A stretch of DNA of 7,229 bases from Bacillota bacterium (GTDB lineage: Bacteria > Bacillota > Clostridia > Lachnospirales > Lachnospiraceae). The stretch lies in contig JAEWSH010000074.1 in assembly GCA_023398375.1 (NCBI GenBank), forward strand, positions 1 to 7,229. The letters are read 5' to 3'. A program made the translations under genes and the position numbers. Below are positions 1 to 6,633 of the stretch, piece after piece. The number at the start of each line of letters is the position of its first letter. Position 1 is the stretch's first letter. Under the pieces are notes generated by a model that worked only from the letters and a program-made list of their open reading frames with translations, did not search any database and was not told the origin of the DNA.

Positions 1-1206
1 CGATTCATCTCGGTCAGCGACGATTTCGATTCCGCCAAGTTCAAGGGCGACACCGGCGGCATGGATGTAGCGTTCAAGTATCTTATCAACGAGTATTACA
101 GCCGCGATATGTCCATCAAAACCAAGAGCGCCAAGTACACCAAGATGCAGCGCGGCGAGTATCAAAGCAAAATCTGTCCCTACGGCTATCGGAAAAGCGC
201 GGACGGCCGCATGGAGCCGGACCCGGAGGCCGCTGCCGTTGTCAAGCAGATATTTGAGCTTGCGGTCGGCGGAACCAATGCTGCGCAGATCGCCCGCGAA
301 CTGTACCAGCAAGGAATCCCCACGCCCGGCGAATACAAAGCGGCTGCCGGAAACCACACGTTTGATATTTCCCGGACGCGCGGCATCTGGAGCAATTCGA
401 CGGTGCTGCGGATACTGGAGGATGAACGCTATACCGGAACCTATGTGATCGGCAAGCGGACTGTGCTGGAGGTTGGCGGGACGCGCTCCCGCCGCAAAGA
501 CCGGAACAAGTGGTACATCATTCCCGATCACCATCCAGCCATTGTAGAAAAGGAGCTGTTTGAGCAGGCGCAGAGCGTTATTCTCAGGTTTTCTATCCCC
601 CACAAAAAGAAGCATGACTACCCGCTGAAGGGCAAAGCATACTGCGGCTGCTGTGACCATGCTCTTTCCCGTATCATGCAGAAAACACCGCTTTTCTACT
701 GCCGCCACTCCGAGGCTGACGTAAATGCCCCTTGCCACGGTATGCAGATCGGCGTTGCCGAGCTGGAGCAGCTTGTCTTTACGGTGCTGAAAAAGCAGAT
801 GGAAGTCATACTGGGCATGGGCGAGGCCGAATTGCCCGCGCTGGAAGCGGGCCTTGTCAGGCAGGCGGAATATGAGCAGCAGATTAGATCCCTCCAGGAC
901 GCAAAGCGCCACCTGTACGAACAATACCTGATGCGGGAAATTGAGCTTGACGAGTACAAGAGCCAGAAGGCTGTGTGTGATGCGAAGCTGGTGCAGATCA
1001 AAAACACCTGCGTTGCGGTCACGGCCCAGGCGAAGCAGGCGCAGGAGCAGCGCGAGGAGCAGATAAAGCAAACGCAGATCATTCAGGAGATTTCTCAGGC
1101 CGATGGCCTGACGGCGTCTCTCGTCGATCTGCTGATTGATAAGGTGTATGTATTCCCCGATAAACGCATTGAAATTGCGTATAAAGTTAGTAACCCAAAT
1201 GCGTAA
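1..1206 (+). CDS. Large serine recombinase (site-specific integrase/transposase), 5' partial
   Basis: The open frame runs from base 1 (first codons read RFISVSDDFDS) to the TAA at 1204-1206, so the gene enters from the left edge; the ATG at 61 is internal, not the start. Family knowledge: these enzymes cut and rejoin DNA at att sites through an N-terminal serine. Here the resolvase domain is only represented by its end (about codons 1-50, with RFISVSDD and YYSRDMSIKTKSAK); the catalytic Ser lies outside. A recombinase DNA-binding domain follows (about 50-190, with PYGYRK and ILEDERYTGTYV), then a zinc ribbon with Cys215, Cys218, Cys234 and Cys245, then a long Glu/Gln-rich coiled coil (about 260-370) and the usual C-terminal strand KVYVFPDKRIEIAYK. 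The 3' part appears intact. It is GC-richer than the operon that follows 164 bases downstream. It may mobilise that cargo or simply be an older neighbour; element ends are not visible. Confidence 0.93.
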   Translation, partial: RFISVSDDFDSAKFKGDTGGMDVAFKYLINEYYSRDMSIKTKSAKYTKMQRGEYQSKICPYGYRKSADGRMEPDPEAAAVVKQIFELAVGGTNAAQIARELYQQGIPTPGEYKAAAGNHTFDISRTRGIWSNSTVLRILEDERYTGTYVIGKRTVLEVGGTRSRRKDRNKWYIIPDHHPAIVEKELFEQAQSVILRFSIPHKKKHDYPLKGKAYCGCCDHALSRIMQKTPLFYCRHSEADVNAPCHGMQIGVAELEQLVFTVLKKQMEVILGMGEAELPALEAGLVRQAEYEQQIRSLQDAKRHLYEQYLMREIELDEYKSQKAVCDAKLVQIKNTCVAVTAQAKQAQEQREEQIKQTQIIQEISQADGLTASLVDLLIDKVYVFPDKRIEIAYKVSNPNA

Positions 1207-1234
1207 AAATGTCGGAGAAATGACGAGAAAAGCA

Positions 1235-1263
1235 ATGACTACCATGCTGGGTGGTGCTATAAT
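1235..1263 (+). promoter_or_regulatory. Sigma-A-type extended -10 promoter for the four-gene operon
   Basis: A perfect -10 hexamer TATAAT lies at 1258-1263, preceded by the extended -10 dinucleotide TG at 1255-1256 (TGCTATAAT). The hexamer ATGACT at 1235-1240 matches 4 of 6 bases of TTGACA with an ideal 17-base spacer. Transcription would begin near 1270, giving a leader of about 100 to 130 bases before the methyltransferase start. This is the only good promoter I see before the operon, and the overlapping genes downstream suggest it drives all four. The call is by pattern only. Confidence 0.62.
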
Positions 1264-1312
1264 AATATAATAAGTGTTTTAATATCTTCAATTTACATGA
1301 TTAAGTGAAATC

Positions 1313-1373
1313 CACCCTATCGATTCGTCTCATAGCGAAGCGCAGCAAGTCAAATTGAGATAGAAATTGGGTG
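1313..1373 (+). promoter_or_regulatory. Possible leader hairpin reaching the methyltransferase GTG start
   Basis: The leader contains an imperfect inverted repeat. CACC at 1313-1316 and CTATC at 1317-1321 can pair with GATAG at 1359-1363 and GGTG at 1370-1373, leaving bases 1364-1369 as a bulge. An inner TTCG (1324-1327) can pair with CGAA (1336-1339) around an 8-base loop. The outer arm covers the GTG at 1371, so folding could hide that start codon. It could equally be an operator or chance; the stem is short and bulged. Confidence 0.25.
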
Positions 1374-2978
1374 TATGAGTATAAAGGATTGAGTAAGTAC
1401 ATGGACAACAAGCTGACAGGCTCATTTTATACGCCTGAAAACTTAATTGAATATATGGTTGAGTATGTTGGCGAACGAATTGAACCGCATAGCATTCTTG
1501 AACCATCCGCTGGGGACGGCAGGTTTGTTGCCCAATTGAATGGTTTCAGATGCCCCATCACGTTGGTTGAAATGGATGAGGATAAGGCGGCTGATTTAAA
1601 AAGCCACTATTCTAATACCTGTGTTGTACATTGTAATGATTTTTTGAAGTTTTCAACTGTAGAGAAAAACCGTTATGATCTGATCATTGGGAATCCCCCC
1701 TACATTACCAAAAAAAAGATGCCAGAAGATCAACGCGATCTTTCCTTAAATATTATTCGCCAATTCAAGTTAACGGATGATCTGTTTCAGAATATTTGGG
1801 TGCCTTTTATATTAGCTTCACTTAACTTGCTGGCTTCAAACGGAACGATATTTTTTGTTCTCCCTTTTGAATTTCTGCAGGTACAGTACGCTGAAAAACT
1901 TCGTGAGTTTTTAGAAAAAAATTTTAATATTATTGAGATTACAACATTCGAAGACCGTGTGTTTGCTGATATTGAACAGGATATTTGCTTGGTCTATCTC
2001 AGCAATGATCAAAGCGTAGATCCATACATAAAGTACACAACACGTATAAGCGCAACTAATACAACACAGACGTTTGAAAGCACTATAATGCGAAACAAGC
2101 CATTAAAAAAATGGTCAAACTGCATTCTTGATGATACGGAGACCGAAGAGCTAACGCGTCTGGCTAACTTATATCCCAAAATCGGATCGTTTGGTGATAT
2201 TTCGCCGGGGATAGTAACTGGTGCAAACTCCTTCTTTGTGCTTGCGAAAAGTGAAATTGACGCGCTTGAAGTTAGTGATGATGTTAAACTTCCAATTATC
2301 ACAAAGGGATCGTCTATCCCTCCTCTACTTTTTTTTACGCAGCAAGATTTTTTGCTTTTGGAACAAACTAATGCACGAACTCGTTTGCTTAATTTAAACG
2401 GCGTTAAGGTTGGGACTTTTTCTGATTCATTAAAAGACTATCTGAAGACTGGCAAAGAAAAAGAGATCAATGATCGATACAAGTGTAAAAAACGAGGGCG
2501 CTGGTATGATGTTCCAATAATAAAAAACGGCAGCGTTTGTTTCTTCAAACGTTTTCACCGGTTACCGAAAGTTTTAGTGAACGTAGCGGGCGTATATACA
2601 ACAGATATTGTCTATAACATTCGTTTTAAGGATAATTATGATCCTCAGTCTTTCGCGTTTTGCTTTTATAACTCCCTAACGCTAGCGCTCTGCGAGTACA
2701 ATGGAAGATTTTATGGCGGTGGTGTTGGAGAACTGGTTCCCAATGAGTTTAAAGCATTGCGCATTCCTTATATGAAGATTGATGATAAAACCGTACGCCG
2801 CTTAGATGAGTTATTTAGATCGGGTACTTCTTTTTCGCAAATTGTTGATTTTGTAGATTCAGTTATTCTTTGCAAACTTCCTTCCGAAAGCCTGACATTA
2901 TTACAGGAAATTCGAAACCGTTACCTTATTAGGCGCATGAAACTATACGAGAGAGGGGAAAAGAGCGATGGAGAGTAA
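1371..2978 (+). CDS. N6-adenine DNA methyltransferase (TaqI/Eco57I-like, with C-terminal target-recognition region)
   Basis: Predicted to transfer a methyl group from S-adenosylmethionine to adenine N6 in a specific DNA site. Visible motifs, numbered from the GTG start: TGSFYTP (16-22, motif X region), LEPSAGDGRF (43-52, SAM-binding motif I), and NPPY (108-111, catalytic motif IV, preceded by DLIIG). The SAM/catalytic domain fills about residues 11-240. The rest (about 250-480) resembles the target-recognition region of TaqI/Eco57I-type enzymes, ending in YGGGVGELVPNEFK (448-461). No nuclease motif is seen, so cutting would need another protein. The start is uncertain: GTG 1371 has a weak ribosome site, whereas ATG 1401 (Met11) has AAAGGA upstream and leaves every motif intact. 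The stop overlaps the next gene by 11 bases, implying translational coupling. First gene of the operon; self-DNA marking is the likely role. Target site unknown. Confidence 0.92.
   Translation: MYEYKGLSKYMDNKLTGSFYTPENLIEYMVEYVGERIEPHSILEPSAGDGRFVAQLNGFRCPITLVEMDEDKAADLKSHYSNTCVVHCNDFLKFSTVEKNRYDLIIGNPPYITKKKMPEDQRDLSLNIIRQFKLTDDLFQNIWVPFILASLNLLASNGTIFFVLPFEFLQVQYAEKLREFLEKNFNIIEITTFEDRVFADIEQDICLVYLSNDQSVDPYIKYTTRISATNTTQTFESTIMRNKPLKKWSNCILDDTETEELTRLANLYPKIGSFGDISPGIVTGANSFFVLAKSEIDALEVSDDVKLPIITKGSSIPPLLFFTQQDFLLLEQTNARTRLLNLNGVKVGTFSDSLKDYLKTGKEKEINDRYKCKKRGRWYDVPIIKNGSVCFFKRFHRLPKVLVNVAGVYTTDIVYNIRFKDNYDPQSFAFCFYNSLTLALCEYNGRFYGGGVGELVPNEFKALRIPYMKIDDKTVRRLDELFRSGTSFSQIVDFVDSVILCKLPSESLTLLQEIRNRYLIRRMKLYERGEKSDGE
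1383..1388 (+). promoter_or_regulatory. Candidate ribosome binding site for an alternative methyltransferase start at 1401
   Basis: AAAGGA lies 12 bases before the ATG at 1401, a rather long spacing. The upstream GTG at 1371 has no clear purine-rich site before it (the preceding bases are GATAGAAATTGG). This favours ATG 1401, giving a 525-residue protein, but does not settle it. Confidence 0.35.
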
Positions 2979-5181
2979 AATTATTGGTGAAGTTGGGTTT
3001 AAGTTCTCTTCACGTTTCAGCCAGCTAATTGGCCGAAATCTGATTTCCAACCCCATTGTTGCGGTTTCCGAACTTGTTAAGAACTCCTATGATGCAGATG
3101 CTGATAATATTTCGGTAGAGTTCAGCAATCTTTTATCCGGCGTAGCCACACTCAAGATCATTGATGATGGCGAAGGTATGTCTTTTGAAGATGTCGCAAC
3201 TAAATGGATGATGGTCGGAACGGATAATAAGGTGCATAACCCAATCACTGCAAAAGGCCGCCGAAAATTGGGCGAAAAAGGAATTGGCAGGTTTTCAGTG
3301 GAACGTTTGGCAAAACGTCTAAAAATAATCAGTACCAAGACGGGAGACGATTTCGCAATTTCCTTTTCTATTGATTGGGATCAGTACGAGACATATGATG
3401 GTGAATTTTCGCAGCTAACGCATAAGGTAATTACGATTCCATGCGACGTACAGAAAAAAGGGACAACTTTGGTACTGGAGGACCTTCGAGATAATTGGGG
3501 GAAAGATGAGCTTTTAAATCTGCAAAAGGAACTCGAGCTACTACGCCCAATAGACATCAACAAAGTATCATATAAAAAATATGAATTACCTGGAATCAAT
3601 GTTAGAATAAATCTTCTTGCTCCTGATATTTTAAAATCAAAAAGATTTATTGATTCGCATTTCATCAGCTATGCACAGGCACATCTATATGGGGAGATAA
3701 AGGAAAACGGTGATGCTGTTGTTCGGGTTTTTATTAAGGCAAATATCAGCGCAAGCAAAGCCGATATTTCAGAAGAGTATACATATAGTGCTTCCGAGAT
3801 TGATACTTCGTGCGGGCCAGTAACATACGAAGCATTTGTATTTCTAAAAGACAAACGTTTATATAAAAGTTTATCTGTGGAAAACAAGAGCATGGATGAT
3901 TACTTGAATGCTTTTTGCGGAGTAAAAATATACCGTGACGGTTTTCGCATTCTTCCCTTTGGCGATAGCGACAATGACTGGCTCGAATTAAATGCCAAAC
4001 GAACCGGCTCCCCTGAATTTCGAATTGCAACATATAATACCATCGGTGTAGTTTACATTACCCGCGACAAGAACCCTGGGTTGCAGGATGTTCTAAGTCG
4101 TGAAAACATGTATGAAACGCCGCAATATTTATCCCTGAAGAAATTTGTCAATGAGGCATTTGACAGATATACTGCCTTACAGTTAAGTGCAAGGAAGAAA
4201 AAAGAGCACAAGGCAAAAGAAGAGGGGCAGTTAGCCCTAGCCGATGTTCAAAAAGCCGTTTCGGCCTTTTCTAATCAAGTTGGAACTCTTAAGCAGGCGG
4301 TATCTGATACAGCCAATGATCAAACTCCAGAACAAAGAAATGCCCATATTGCAGCAGTTGAAGAACATGTTTCAAGAATTGTCTCCACAGCAGAGAATTC
4401 GCTTGAGAAATTAAAATATGCCTACAATTACTACAAAAAGCAGACAGATTTTCGAAGCCGAGAAATGCAGATATATCGCAACATTGCCACACTTGGGATT
4501 GGTGCTGCCATGTTTGGCCATGAAGCTCTAAATCAAACTGTAGAGTCAAAGGCAATAATAAATAATATTTTTGCTGAACATGCACCTTTGTTAGAAACAG
4601 CAGAAGACTTAGCTCAGCAACTCAAAGATTTGCAAGAAGATTTGATTCTAATTGATGAGAAGGCTGATTTCTATAGAAACTATCTTCGCAAAGAAAAGCA
4701 AGATAGATCAAGGTACATCAATGTCAACGCTATATTGAGTAGTTTGCTTGAACAGCACAAAAATGCATTTAAAGCGATAGGTGTTTCCACTAACATACAA
4801 CTTAAGTGCGAAGAAAAGGAACTCTATTTGTGGGGATATGAAGGAGACATCGATACCATTTTTACGAACCTAATTACCAATGCATATAAAGCCCTAAAAA
4901 AAGCCACTGGCACAAAGTACTTCAAATTTCAATTGGCCTTTAAAGATGGCAGCATTATTATCAATTCTGTTAATAATGGACAGCCTATAAGTAAAGAAAA
5001 CCGTTCAAAAATCTTTGAACCGCTGTTTTCTACATATTCTGATGGAACAGGGCTTGGATTGACTATTATTCAAGACACTTTACTGCTATACCAAGGAAGC
5101 ATCAAACTTTTAGACGATTTCCCAGATACACACTTTGAACTAAGCCTTCCCAGATGTGAGGCTCCAAAGGGGGATGAATGA
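2968..5181 (+). CDS. Soluble dual-GHKL protein: MORC/Hsp90-like ATPase fused to a histidine-kinase core
   Basis: Two ATP-binding GHKL modules lie in one chain. The N-terminal one (about 1-200) has the N-box SELVKNSYDADA with Glu35 (likely general base) and Asn39 (Mg2+), the box DDGEGM (66-71), and the lid GEKGIGRFS (102-110), as in MORC, MutL and Hsp90-type ATPases. An S5-like region follows, with GVVYITRD (360-367) and LSREN shortly after. A charged helical, probably coiled-coil segment covers about 395-490. The kinase part has an H-box FGHEALNQ with His518 as the likely phosphoacceptor, the N-box NLITNA (634-639), NNGQPI (669-674), and the F/G2 boxes IFEPLF and GTGLGL. No signal peptide or membrane segment is seen, so it should be cytosolic. 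The start has the ribosome site GAGAGGGG about 9 bases upstream and overlaps the methyltransferase; the end overlaps a receiver gene by 4 bases, making that its likely phosphorylation partner. Related GHKL ATPases (MORC/paraMORC) are known from restriction-modification neighbourhoods. The sensed signal is unknown. Confidence 0.9.
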   Translation: MESKIIGEVGFKFSSRFSQLIGRNLISNPIVAVSELVKNSYDADADNISVEFSNLLSGVATLKIIDDGEGMSFEDVATKWMMVGTDNKVHNPITAKGRRKLGEKGIGRFSVERLAKRLKIISTKTGDDFAISFSIDWDQYETYDGEFSQLTHKVITIPCDVQKKGTTLVLEDLRDNWGKDELLNLQKELELLRPIDINKVSYKKYELPGINVRINLLAPDILKSKRFIDSHFISYAQAHLYGEIKENGDAVVRVFIKANISASKADISEEYTYSASEIDTSCGPVTYEAFVFLKDKRLYKSLSVENKSMDDYLNAFCGVKIYRDGFRILPFGDSDNDWLELNAKRTGSPEFRIATYNTIGVVYITRDKNPGLQDVLSRENMYETPQYLSLKKFVNEAFDRYTALQLSARKKKEHKAKEEGQLALADVQKAVSAFSNQVGTLKQAVSDTANDQTPEQRNAHIAAVEEHVSRIVSTAENSLEKLKYAYNYYKKQTDFRSREMQIYRNIATLGIGAAMFGHEALNQTVESKAIINNIFAEHAPLLETAEDLAQQLKDLQEDLILIDEKADFYRNYLRKEKQDRSRYINVNAILSSLLEQHKNAFKAIGVSTNIQLKCEEKELYLWGYEGDIDTIFTNLITNAYKALKKATGTKYFKFQLAFKDGSIIINSVNNGQPISKENRSKIFEPLFSTYSDGTGLGLTIIQDTLLLYQGSIKLLDDFPDTHFELSLPRCEAPKGDE
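5167..5173 (+). promoter_or_regulatory. Ribosome binding site of the receiver gene
   Basis: AAGGGGG lies inside the end of the kinase gene. It sits 4 bases before the ATG at 5178 and 7 bases before the ATG at 5181. The second spacing is closer to optimal, so translation may begin at 5181 (second Met), just after the kinase stop, rather than at 5178. Confidence 0.5.
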
Positions 5182-5858
5182 TGGCAATAAACATTCTGGT
5201 AATCGACGACGACGTAAGAAGCGTTAATTACATGATGAAAAACCTGAAACGGGCTGATGACGCCGGTGTCCTTGGAGCGATTGTTGTTGATGATAAAGTA
5301 ACAAGATTAGACACTCTTGAGAAATTTGATATTTCGGGTTATGACACCACATTTGATGTGGCCCTAATTGATTATCAGTTGACTTGCTCTTTCACGGGAA
5401 TTCTAGTCTCCGCATGGATAGCATTAGATTTGAAAATACCACGGCTTACATTAACGACCGCAGCATATCCTGGCAATCCCGACTATTTTAATGGAGCCAT
5501 ATTAAAGAACGAAATTACCGATTCTCCACAGGATGTCATTCAACGAATTGCAAGTTGTGTCGATAGCTATAATGCGGAATTGTGGTTGGATAAACAGCAT
5601 CAAGCCCTAGTTTCACAGTATCAAGAACTATTGAAAGAAGACGGTGCAGAGTCACAGCCTGAATTTTCAGAAATACAAACATTACTAGACCGTTTCGAAA
5701 AAATTCTCGATGCTCAGCAAGAAGAAAAGATCAGGGGGATTCTCATGTATGAGAATGCGACCAGTGACTTTGTTAAACGCCAAGAAGAAAATGAGAAGAA
5801 GTTAGCTGAACTCAATGGAAAGCTCAATCATTATTTGGGAGAAATAAAAAATGATTGA
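5178..5858 (+). CDS. Response-regulator receiver protein with helical, non-DNA-binding C-terminus
   Basis: The N-terminal 120 or so residues form a CheY-like receiver with the full phosphorylation set: acidic pair Asp11/Asp12 (in ILVIDDD), phosphoacceptor Asp65 (in DVALIDYQL), Thr93 or Thr94 on strand 4 (RLTLTTA), and Lys110 on strand 5 (GAILKNE). The stretch between strand 1 and the Asp65 strand is longer than in CheY. The remaining residues, about 125-226, are Glu/Lys/Gln-rich and look helical or coiled-coil. I see no helix-turn-helix, LytTR or enzyme motif, so it probably acts by protein contact rather than as a transcription factor. It overlaps the kinase gene by 4 bases (ATGA) and the HNH gene by 8 bases. 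By position it should accept phosphate from His518 of the upstream protein and pass the state to a partner, plausibly the HNH nuclease; that is inference. The better-spaced start is ATG 5181. Confidence 0.88.
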   Translation: MMAINILVIDDDVRSVNYMMKNLKRADDAGVLGAIVVDDKVTRLDTLEKFDISGYDTTFDVALIDYQLTCSFTGILVSAWIALDLKIPRLTLTTAAYPGNPDYFNGAILKNEITDSPQDVIQRIASCVDSYNAELWLDKQHQALVSQYQELLKEDGAESQPEFSEIQTLLDRFEKILDAQQEEKIRGILMYENATSDFVKRQEENEKKLAELNGKLNHYLGEIKND

Positions 5859-6618
5859 TGCAGTAATGACAAAATTGCAATACATTAATCCGCCAGAATA
5901 CGGTACATATGAGAGCTATCGAGAATACCTACGCAGATCTGCAAATTATTCCTGCGCTTATTGTACGATTTCAGAGAGCGAGGCACCTGGAGCAACCTTT
6001 AATATTGAACATTTTAAACCACGCAAATATTTCCCAAAACTGGCAACAAAGTGTGAAAACTTACGATATTCATGCCCACGTTGTAATTCCTATAAAGGAG
6101 ATTTGTGGATTTCAGAAGAAACGGGTTGCAGTAGAAATTGCAAGGATTGTACACACCACGTCTGCCAGGAGAATATTGCACGATTCATCGATCCCATGAG
6201 GGAAGACCCTTCGAAAGCAATTTTTTTGGGGAAAGACGATAGACTTTACGCATATGCTGATTCTAAACCGGCAAACTATACCATAAGATATCTAAGGTTA
6301 AACAGGGCGCAGCTAATAAAACTGCGGCATGTGAGGAGATTTATGGATAGTTGGCTTGAGGAGTTAAAAGACAGGCGAAAAAAAGCCGAGGAATCGCTCA
6401 ATGAAATACGAGCAAAGCAGAACGACTTTTCTGAAGCAATAAAAACTTCTTCATCAGAACAGAATTCCACTTATCAAGACGTGGTTGCAACTATGTATGA
6501 AATGATGGCTACTCAGTCGGAACAATCGCTGTTATTTATTGATGAAGAAATTCACAAACTTAATATCTTGATTAACTTGCGTTCTGGGTGTGATGAAGTT
6601 ATTGCAGGCGACAAGTAA
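5851..6618 (+). CDS. HNH endonuclease with an extra Cys-rich cluster
   Basis: Predicted metal-dependent DNA nuclease of the HNH/zinc-finger type. The ββα-metal core is clear: Cys35-x2-Cys38, then NIEHFKP with Glu53-His54, Asn70 (ENLRYSC), and Cys75-x2-Cys78-Asn79-x2-Lys82. His54 is the expected catalytic base and the four Cys should hold structural zinc. A second cluster, Cys93, Cys97, Cys100 and Cys105 with His102-His103, lies directly after. FIDPMREDP and LRLNRAQLIKLR further on resemble the C-terminal part of stand-alone HNH proteins of the TIGR02646 type, some found beside retrons and other defence genes; this family match is from memory. A charged helical segment (about 160-205) and an acidic tail complete the 255 residues. 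The start has GGGAG 9 bases upstream and lies inside the receiver gene, so translation is coupled. Last gene of the operon and its most likely effector, either as the restriction partner of the methyltransferase or as a toxic nuclease. Confidence 0.88.
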   Translation: MIDAVMTKLQYINPPEYGTYESYREYLRRSANYSCAYCTISESEAPGATFNIEHFKPRKYFPKLATKCENLRYSCPRCNSYKGDLWISEETGCSRNCKDCTHHVCQENIARFIDPMREDPSKAIFLGKDDRLYAYADSKPANYTIRYLRLNRAQLIKLRHVRRFMDSWLEELKDRRKKAEESLNEIRAKQNDFSEAIKTSSSEQNSTYQDVVATMYEMMATQSEQSLLFIDEEIHKLNILINLRSGCDEVIAGDK

Positions 6619-6633
6619 AACATGTAAAAGAAT

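Noticed and set aside
696..1082. Minus-strand open frame of 128 codons opposite the recombinase coiled coil
   Set aside because: It is a shadow of the real gene: low-complexity Cys/Ser-rich translation, no ribosome site, and no domain. Other antisense frames across the operon were left out for the same reason.
1..1340. Near-match of CGATTCATCTC at 1-11 and CGATTCGTCTC at 1321-1331 as a possible direct repeat or att pair
   Set aside because: Ten of eleven bases match but similarity stops at once on the right. The left copy is coding sequence inside the recombinase (RFIS), so chance is more likely than an attachment site.
5909..6199. Open frame of 96 codons in another frame inside the HNH gene
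   Set aside because: The HNH frame carries full catalytic and zinc motifs over the same bases. The alternative has no recognisable motif and no separate ribosome site.
6615..6629. Short repeat GTAAAA-CAT-GTAAAA after the HNH stop, considered as an att core or operator
   Set aside because: Two six-base AT-rich copies are expected by chance, and no matching copy was seen at the left edge of the cassette.
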